Below, piece by piece: positions 33,218-38,071 of a DNA stretch of 38,071 bases. The DNA is from an uncultured Acidimicrobiaceae bacterium (GTDB lineage Bacteria; Actinomycetota; Acidimicrobiia; Spongiisociales; UBA5794). The first letter of the stretch is position 1. Each line of letters starts with the position of its first letter. The position numbers and the translations under genes were made by a program. The stretch lies in the NCBI GenBank assembly GCA_947258985.1, contig CAMYKI010000036.1, forward strand, positions 1 through 38,071. The letters are read 5' to 3'. A model generated the notes under the pieces. It saw only the letters and a list, made by a program, of their open reading frames with translations, made no database searches and was not told the origin of the DNA.

Positions 33218-33679
33218 ATGGCCACAACCGTTCCCGCATCCGAGCTGCCTTCGATGGTCGGCACCGAACTCGGAGTGTCCGATTGGGTTTTGATCGAGCA
33301 GGACAGAGTCAATGCGTTTGCCGATGCGACCCTCGACCACCAGTTCATCCACATCGATCCTGAGCGGGCGGCGATGACACCGTTCGGGGGGACAATCGCT
33401 CACGGCTTCCTCACGCTGTCGCTTCTGCCGCACTTTCTCGAATCCGCCTCGCTGCCCGTCGAAGGCCTGCTGATGGCGATCAACTACGGGACGGACAAGG
33501 TCCGCTTCTTGCAGCCGGTCAAGGTGGGGCAGCGAATCCGCGGCCGGGCTGTGCTCTCGGGAGCCGAGGAGAAGCGCCCCGGACAGTGGCTCGTCAGGCA
33601 AACGGTCACAGTGGAGATCGAGGGAGAAGAGAAGCCGGCGATGGTTGCCGAGTTCCTCATGCTCTTTTTCGTCCAGTAG
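33218..33679 (+). CDS. MaoC-type (R)-hydratase / dehydratase
   Basis: This protein of 153 residues starts at ATG 33218, with GGAGGAGG at 33206-33213. It shows the hot-dog-fold hydratase pattern: FADATLDHQFIHIDPERA, which carries the catalytic Asp/His region, and PFGGTIAHGFLTLSLLP, then VRFLQPVKVGQRI. MaoC-like enzymes add water to enoyl thioesters or dehydrate (R)-3-hydroxyacyl-CoA. The substrate cannot be inferred. It is probably transcribed together with, or just after, the cytochrome operon and precedes the reductase-like gene by 44 nt. Confidence 0.85.
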   Translation: MATTVPASELPSMVGTELGVSDWVLIEQDRVNAFADATLDHQFIHIDPERAAMTPFGGTIAHGFLTLSLLPHFLESASLPVEGLLMAINYGTDKVRFLQPVKVGQRIRGRAVLSGAEEKRPGQWLVRQTVTVEIEGEEKPAMVAEFLMLFFVQ

Positions 33680-33723
33680 ACGCCGCGTTCGACATCTCTG
33701 CCGACGGCTAGCCTCGAATCCCC

Positions 33724-34743
33724 ATGATGAACCCCGATGTACTTGTTGTAGGGGGCGGCCCCGGTGGTGCCGCCGCCGGATACTGGCTGGCCCGCCGTGG
33801 CCTGTCGGTCGTGGTGGTCGAAAAGAAGGAGTACCCGCGGGAGAAGGCCTGCGGCGACGGCCTAACGCCGCGGGCGATCAAGCAGCTCGTCGACATGGGA
33901 TTCGACTTCGATGGTCACCATCGGATCGTCGGGTTACGTGCCTATGCGGGTGACACCCGGCTGGAGATGCCGTGGCCCGAGCATTCGATCTACCCCAACT
34001 GGGGCGCAGTGATCCGCCGGGCCGACCTGGACATGCAGGTCGCCGCGCTTGCCGAGAAGCAAGGAGCGGTCGTACTGACCGGTACCGAGGCGGTCCCGGT
34101 CGTCGAAGCCGGCGAGTTGACCGCGGTACAGCTGCGGCGCAAGGGTGCGGAGGCGGAGATCCTCAATCCGAAGATGGTGGTGATCGCCGACGGGTCGCTG
34201 TCTCGCTTCGGGCGCAAACTCGGTATGGAGCGGCGCAAGGACTATCCGTTCGCACTTGCGGTTCGCGGCTACTGGAAGAGTGACAATTCCGCCGACGGAT
34301 ATCTGGAAAGCCAGCTCGACATCCGCGACCGTGAGGGTCGCGCCATGCCCGGATACGGCTGGGTCTTCCCACTCGGTGATGGTGAGATCAACATCGGGGC
34401 AGGGGCGCTCTCCACGTTCAAGGGATGGAAGGATCTCAACACATCGCGGCTGATCGAGGCCTACGTGGCACAGCTTCCATGTCGGTTGGCCCCCGTTTCG
34501 GGCGTAATTGGGTGGCGGTGGGTGACTCGATTGGTGCCGTCAACCCGTTCAACGGCGAAGGCATCGACTACGCATACGAGACCTCCCGGCTTGCCTCGGG
34601 CTATGTCGCCGACGCCGTCGCCGGCAACGCAGGCGCATTGCGGGGCTACTCCGCTGCAATCGATGACATCTACTCCGACTACCTGCGGGTGGCCAGGACG
34701 TTTGCGATGGTCATCGGATACCCCGCCGTCATCCGTAGGCTGA
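33724..34743 (+). CDS. Geranylgeranyl reductase-like FAD protein, 5' part before frameshift
   Basis: Residues 2-252 match the geranylgeranyl-reductase/FAD-dependent family: the dinucleotide-binding GGGPGGAAAGYWLARRG, then EKKEYPREKACGDGLTPRA, then VIADGSLSRFGRKLG and YGWVFPLGDGEINIGAG. From about nt 34478 the frame turns to nonsense (CRLAPVSGVIGW) while the true continuation appears in the next frame. The family enzymes reduce isoprenoid double bonds of quinones or archaeal-type and other prenyl lipids. Either the gene is broken or the sequence has an error. Menaquinone side-chain reduction would fit the respiratory neighbourhood. Confidence 0.78.
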   Translation: MMNPDVLVVGGGPGGAAAGYWLARRGLSVVVVEKKEYPREKACGDGLTPRAIKQLVDMGFDFDGHHRIVGLRAYAGDTRLEMPWPEHSIYPNWGAVIRRADLDMQVAALAEKQGAVVLTGTEAVPVVEAGELTAVQLRRKGAEAEILNPKMVVIADGSLSRFGRKLGMERRKDYPFALAVRGYWKSDNSADGYLESQLDIRDREGRAMPGYGWVFPLGDGEINIGAGALSTFKGWKDLNTSRLIEAYVAQLPCRLAPVSGVIGWRWVTRLVPSTRSTAKASTTHTRPPGLPRAMSPTPSPATQAHCGATPLQSMTSTPTTCGWPGRLRWSSDTPPSSVG

Positions 34744-34892
34744 CGCATCTCGGGATGCAATCCCGTCCTCTGATGGAGTGGGCCTTCAAGGTGATGGCGA
34801 ACCTGCTCGAGCCGGAAGACAAGGGCTTGACGGAGCGCATCTACGGCACCATCGAATCCGTCGTCAAGGTGACACCCGACCCCGGCCGATGA
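34479..34892 (+). pseudogene. Geranylgeranyl reductase-like, 3' part after frameshift
   Basis: This frame (ATG at 34479) carries the missing rest of the reductase: RNWVAVGDSIGAVNPFNGEG, the FAD-binding GD motif, then IDYAYETSRLASGYVADAV and a C-terminal helical part. Between VAQLP in the first frame and SVGPRFG here, about 25-30 residues of the family are absent, so the lesion is a small deletion that also shifts frame, not a single-base slip. An assembly collapse or a genuine loss-of-function deletion would look the same. Confidence 0.75.
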
Positions 34893-34925
34893 AATCGGCT
34901 TGGAGTTGTTATCGAACTCCCTCCC

Positions 34926-34983
34926 CGGTTCTTGCGTAACTGGTGCCGGGGGTTCCGGGGTGGCACCAGTTACGCAAGAACCG
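34926..34983. repeat. 22-bp perfect inverted repeat, 14-nt loop
   Basis: The left arm (34926-34947) and right arm (34962-34983) pair perfectly over 22 bp; the core is TTCTTGCGTAACTGGTGCC. The loop GGGGGTTCCGGGGT is G rich. It lies between the convergent ends of the reductase-like gene and the next minus-strand gene, and it contains that gene's TAA. It lacks a T tract, but its place suits a bidirectional transcript end. Confidence 0.85.
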
Positions 34984-35680
34984 TTGGGTTTGGGGTGCGG
35001 CGGTACTCGATGGCGTTGCCACGTTTCCCGACGGGTTCGATGGCGGCGCAGTGACGGAGGCAGTAGGCCATCTGCTGCGCCAAACGGAGTGGTCGTTCCA
35101 CAGCCGATGCAAGGTCGGATGTGGTGAACGGCTCGGGCAGGTCGTCGGGGAGCAACGTGGCCAATGCCGGCACGTCTGCGATCGTCACCGTGCCCTCGAT
35201 CTCGACCAGCCTGCGCTCCATCACCACCCAACCTCGCCGCCGCCATGCCCGGGACGGGTCATGCTTGCGGTACTCGTCCTCGACGGTGAGCACGAGCTCT
35301 AACTCAAATCCGGGGTGGGCAATCAACTGGGGGATGCTCACCAGCTCGCTGAAGATGTCGATAGGGTCGCCCCGCTTCGGCGAGCGTCGTCGACTGACCA
35401 CCTCACCGTCGGCGTCGACCTTGACTATCGACTTTCGCACGGGAATCGGATAGAGCACCCTGACGTGGTGCCCGAAGTCGAGAAGCTCCTGCAACTTGCG
35501 CTTCATCGAAGAGAAGCCGCCCGTCTGGACCTCGATCAGCATTTCACCCCTGACGACGTCAATGACGTAGCCGGCGATGGGCACCTCGAACCTGTCCCCA
35601 TCCTGCGCACACCACTGCTTCAGCGAGGCGTGTAGCGGTCCCTCGCGCAGGGTTCCGATGTGGGGCGGGGAAGCAGTCAT
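34970..35680 (-). CDS. Possible PD-(D/E)XK nuclease-like protein with winged helix
   Basis: This protein has 236 residues from ATG at 35680. YVIDVVRGEMLIEVQTGGFSS (Asp41, Glu50, Gln52, Lys60) has the D-x8-E-x-Q form of a PD-(D/E)XK active site, with Gln in place of the usual Lys, as in some family members. The strand pattern and VRVLYPI agree with the fold. The C-terminal stretch (TTSDLASAVERPLRLAQQM, 187-205, then YCLRHCAAIEPVGKRGNAI) looks like a winged helix. I do not recognise a named family. Nuclease or DNA-binding activity is an inference. The stop lies inside a 22-bp inverted repeat. Confidence 0.6.
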   Translation of the reverse strand: MTASPPHIGTLREGPLHASLKQWCAQDGDRFEVPIAGYVIDVVRGEMLIEVQTGGFSSMKRKLQELLDFGHHVRVLYPIPVRKSIVKVDADGEVVSRRRSPKRGDPIDIFSELVSIPQLIAHPGFELELVLTVEDEYRKHDPSRAWRRRGWVVMERRLVEIEGTVTIADVPALATLLPDDLPEPFTTSDLASAVERPLRLAQQMAYCLRHCAAIEPVGKRGNAIEYRRTPNPTVLA

Positions 35681-35750
35681 CGCTCGGATCGTAACCCCGG
35701 TCGACCAACGCGCGGGTCCAATTCGACCGCGGACTCGCCCTGTGGAACGG

Positions 35751-36296
35751 TTAGTCCCTGCCGGCGAGGTCGGGTAGCTCGGTCTCGATATTGCGCACCC
35801 GTGGCGACATCCATCCCGCGATCGCCAGCAGCACCGTCCCGGCTCCGGCGAGGATATGGATGAGTCCAATGCCGCGGCCGGTACCCGTCCCGATGAGCTG
35901 CCCGATGGAGTCGGCAAGTATGCCGTCCACCTCGAGCGCCGGCTCGAACAGTCCGTCTGCCAGAGGCCCGGCGAGGAGGATCGCGATGGGGGAGATTGCC
36001 TGGGCGATCATTCGTCGCAGGGAAAACACACGGCCCTGGGCCCCCTCAACAACCTTGGTTTGCCAGACCACCTGGCTGGCGCCGTTGATGATCGGGCTGA
36101 GGAGGAATACCAACACCAAGGGAACAGCGATGACCACAACGGAGGCCCGGACCCCGGTGATTGCGATCAGGATGCCGGAGACGAGTATCCCGCCAAGTAT
36201 CGTGCGCAGCAGGTGTTTCGGCTCTCCATAGGCGCCCACGATCAGGCTTCCCACAACGGCGCCGACACCCGCCATCGAGAGGATGGCACCGAGCAT
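35751..36296 (-). CDS. MFS transporter, 5'-truncated at a sequence junction
   Basis: The 181 residues cover the last five helices of an MFS_3-type drug or metabolite exporter (GAILSMAGVGAVVGSLIVGAY, then LLRTILGG, INGASQVVWQTKV and GRVFSLRRMIAQAISPIA). A full protein would have about 400 residues. Upstream of Met1 the frame gives only NFWQLIP before a stop, with no transporter likeness. The loss coincides with the change from high-GC to A+T-rich DNA near 36300. The protein is therefore a fragment, not a complete gene, unless the missing half lies elsewhere in the real genome. Confidence 0.8.
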   Translation of the reverse strand: MLGAILSMAGVGAVVGSLIVGAYGEPKHLLRTILGGILVSGILIAITGVRASVVVIAVPLVLVFLLSPIINGASQVVWQTKVVEGAQGRVFSLRRMIAQAISPIAILLAGPLADGLFEPALEVDGILADSIGQLIGTGTGRGIGLIHILAGAGTVLLAIAGWMSPRVRNIETELPDLAGRD

Positions 36297-36430
36297 TGGT
36301 ATTAACTGCCAGAAGTTTTAGTCGTTAATAACTAAATGTTGCTGCAGACCAGATGACATCTGGGCACCTATAGTTAAATTTGTAACCCTCTGCCCATAAT
36401 TAAATATTGGCAAGAAACACAAATTTCTAG
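36297..36430. other. Abrupt composition junction
   Basis: High-GC DNA ends at about 36296-36300 and A+T-rich DNA (TAGTCGTTAATAACTAAATG and similar) begins at once. There is no recognisable transposase, terminal inverted repeat or target-site duplication at the junction, though one end cannot show duplications. The 130-bp stretch itself codes for nothing I can see. Confidence 0.7.
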
Positions 36431-36784
36431 TTAGCCGTTACAGGCAGGGTCCCCGGAGCCCGGCTCACACTCTGGCGGCTCAGGTTCGCACTCATCGCCC
36501 TCATCACACGGCTCAGGATCGCAAGGCAACAAATCATCTCCTGTGATTTTTGAAAAATTTGCCCTAACCCTATTGCACGCCTGTTCCGCAGCTTGGGGCT
36601 CGATATAATCACAGTCCATCGCTTCGCAATAGGCATTGCATAGTCCAAACGCAGCCCCACTATATTCACTGCATACCTCTTCCACAGCAGGAGTCAAACC
36701 ATCTGGAGTTTGTGCGTGAACTATTATGGGTGAAAGTAATGCTAGGACAAGCACACTTCTAATATTTGATAACAGATACTTCAT
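36431..36784 (-). CDS. Small secreted Cys-rich protein
   Basis: This 117-residue protein has a signal peptide (MKYLLSNIRSVLVLALLSP, cleavage near VHAQ). The mature part contains FGLCNAYCEAMDCD and ACNRVRANFSKITGDDLLPC, a motif pair I recall from small secreted proteins of marine proteobacteria. An acidic Cys/Pro tail (CDPEPCDEGDECEPEPPEC) follows. The even number of Cys residues suggests disulfides. The message has a strong AAAGGGGG site before the ATG. Function unknown. It does not fit an actinobacterial host. Confidence 0.65.
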   Translation of the reverse strand: MKYLLSNIRSVLVLALLSPIIVHAQTPDGLTPAVEEVCSEYSGAAFGLCNAYCEAMDCDYIEPQAAEQACNRVRANFSKITGDDLLPCDPEPCDEGDECEPEPPECEPGSGDPACNG

Positions 36785-37457
36785 GATGTACCCCCTTTAG
36801 TACGTTTTCATTTTATTTGATTCAAGACGCCTTAGACGCTCTTGAATTATCCCCATAGCCAATTTAACGGCTGAAACAATCATACTTTGTCGATTGATAG
36901 AGTACAAGTCGAACCTAAGCTCTAAAAGGTAAAAAAGGTCAAGAAACGATGATGGAAAAGGAGTGCAGCAGGATTATACCGAGTGCTATACCTGGAGCTC
37001 TGGAGGGTTGTTAGGCGGTTACTTTAATGACGGCTTCGGAGGGTGGATTCGCAAGCATCTGCAGGCATTTAACTCATTCCCTGCGAAGGGCAGAAGAAAG
37101 GGGCAAGAGGTTCCCTTCTATTTCTGTAAGCCGAATGTCGGCAAAGCGTATTTCCTATCTTGTAGGCGTGTTTAATAAAGATCAGATTCTCTGGTAACTG
37201 AGATTCGCCAGATGCCGCTGATCAACTTTTCATTGTAAATTGATGAGCAAAAATTGCTAACCGCAAAGTATGAACAGATCGTTGCAACTGAGCTTAGAGA
37301 TGACCTGTGATATGAATATGATTTATTTTTAGATATCTATCTCAAAGACTTAATAATAAATCTGAAGTTTTAGATAAGTTTCATGTAACTGGAATTTAAG
37401 AAAACAACCATTTATCCTATAGACCTCACTAACCATCTCACAAAGGGGGATACAACC
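36785..37457. other. 673-bp A+T-rich gap, no convincing gene
   Basis: The leader of the Cys-rich gene lies at the left and the leader of the next gene (AAAGGGGGATACAACC) at the right. A 70-codon frame (36963-37175, GTG start) is open and slightly GC-richer than its surroundings, but it has no ribosome-binding site or recognisable domain. The rest holds many stops in all frames. Divergent promoters for both flanking genes are expected here. Confidence 0.5.
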
Positions 37458-37961
37458 ATGAGACACATATTAGCAAGTCACATTAATACCCGGATAACCG
37501 GAGTGATGGCTTTACTTGTTTTCGCAATCGCAATGCCGTGGTCATCTATGACGTACTCCGCTGGCCAGGAAGGAATGGATATAAAGATTCGGGCACAAAA
37601 TCGATCAATAGACGACACTACTACATTTTGTGGATTAGGTGCGGGGCTTAAACGTGATCGGCTGGATGTAGATGTTTCGACAGATTCAGATGGGAATGCT
37701 GTAGGAACAGCACGGTTCGAGGACGGTAATGGTGCTGTAACACTTATGGACATTGATAATGTATTCGTTTTCTTTGGTGGGCTGGCGTTACAAGACTCCA
37801 TTTTGGGAAATACTGTCGCTATTTGGTTTGGAAAAATAGAAGGTGGCACAAACTACGCTCCTGCGCATATCAATGTTGAGTTTCCTAGAGGGTGTACGAA
37901 TTCAATGTCCACCTTTACAGTTGGTGAGGATAAAGTAACCCTTCAGATTAAGACAAACTAG
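37458..37961 (+). CDS. Secreted protein of unknown family
   Basis: This 167-residue protein has an N-terminal signal peptide (hydrophobic GVMALLVFAIAMPWSSM, about 16-32). The mature part is rich in beta-type sequence, with DVSTDSDGNAVGTARFEDGNG in the middle and two Cys residues (FCGLG and RGCTN) that could pair. A strong AAAGGGGG site lies at a good distance upstream of the ATG. I do not recognise the family. A small extracellular beta-sandwich protein is a reasonable reading. The coding style matches the A+T-rich segment and not the rest of the window. Confidence 0.65.
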   Translation: MRHILASHINTRITGVMALLVFAIAMPWSSMTYSAGQEGMDIKIRAQNRSIDDTTTFCGLGAGLKRDRLDVDVSTDSDGNAVGTARFEDGNGAVTLMDIDNVFVFFGGLALQDSILGNTVAIWFGKIEGGTNYAPAHINVEFPRGCTNSMSTFTVGEDKVTLQIKTN

Positions 37962-38041
37962 CGAAAAGCGTTAAATCTTGAATTTCTATAAAAACAATAT
38001 GCAATATTAACAATAACGTTAAGGGGGATTATTTGAAATGA

Positions 38042-38067
38042 GGCGGGTTAATCCCGCCTTTTGTTTT
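38042..38067 (+). terminator. Intrinsic terminator at window end
   Basis: GGCGGG and CCCGCC pair over 6 bp around TTAAT, followed by TTTTGTTTT, a classic intrinsic terminator for the secreted-protein gene 80 nt upstream. An AAGGGGG plus ATG (38038) just before it also looks like a start site, so a short leader peptide or a gene running off the window is an alternative. Confidence 0.65.
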
Positions 38068-38071
38068 CAGG

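Noticed and set aside
37000-37075. Integron attC-like core sites (GTTAGGC and ATTTAAC)
   Set aside because: The two 7-mers are in the wrong order for one attC site and no folded attC-type arms or integrase gene could be found.
36963-37175. 70-codon gene in the A+T-rich gap
   Set aside because: It has no ribosome-binding site like its neighbours' AAGGGGG and no recognisable domain or signal peptide.

Overview
The window is mostly high-GC, densely packed DNA with short intergenic gaps and ATGA or TAGTG gene overlaps. It looks like an actinobacterial chromosome, most probably Acidimicrobiia or a relative. Supporting signs are a MshA-like glycosyltransferase, an RsiG-like (WhiG anti-sigma family) protein, a glutaredoxin-Rex pair, Thr/Ala/Pro-rich lipoprotein linkers and a quinol-cytochrome c module. 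These assignments come from motif reading, not database searches. From about 36.3 kb to the end the DNA becomes clearly A+T rich, with different gene style and ribosome-binding sites. An MFS transporter gene loses its 5' end exactly at this boundary, so the last 1.8 kb is probably a chimeric join or recent foreign DNA.

Layout. 1-4.8 kb (+): end of a class I glutamine amidotransferase, an MMPL/RND exporter, a K+-channel-like membrane protein and a Clp1/Grc3-like P-loop protein. 4.76-5.16 kb: an intergenic region with a cluster of DnaA-box-like sequences. 5.2-9.9 kb (-): a tight operon of M23 peptidase, RsiG-like protein, L-asparaginase II, GNAT-like protein and MshA-like glycosyltransferase. 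10.0-14.4 kb: CrcB fluoride channel, a MoaD-like/CdsA-like fusion, a PAS-LuxR regulator, a 36-bp tandem repeat array and an ABC exporter. 14.6-20.6 kb (+): a complete Dpp/Opp-type peptide transporter whose binding protein appears circularly permuted. 20.7-23.8 kb: DUF62 SAM hydrolase, glutaredoxin, Rex and a Cys/Met-metabolism PLP enzyme.

23.9-33.1 kb is a respiratory locus of two divergent operons. The minus-strand operon encodes a b6f-like quinol-cytochrome c reductase: membrane protein, ferredoxin, cytochrome b6-like subunit, subunit-IV-like protein, Rieske protein, diheme cytochrome c and a Flp-like membrane protein. The plus-strand operon encodes a cbb3-oxidase-like set. In it the subunit I homologue is split into two genes, its second half is fused to a CcoO-type cytochrome c, and by my reading it lacks all canonical heme and CuB ligands. 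A monoheme cytochrome c follows. Proteins from both operons carry the same ~30-residue helical module in Ala/Pro-rich linkers, which suggests the products dock together.

33.2-36.3 kb: MaoC dehydratase, a frameshifted geranylgeranyl-reductase-like gene, a possible PD-(D/E)XK protein and the truncated MFS gene. Four long palindromes (two of them copies of one family with a compensatory base-pair change) sit between genes. The strongest candidates for something undescribed are the ligand-less oxidase-like complex with its shared docking modules, the permuted binding protein, and the MoaD-membrane fusion.
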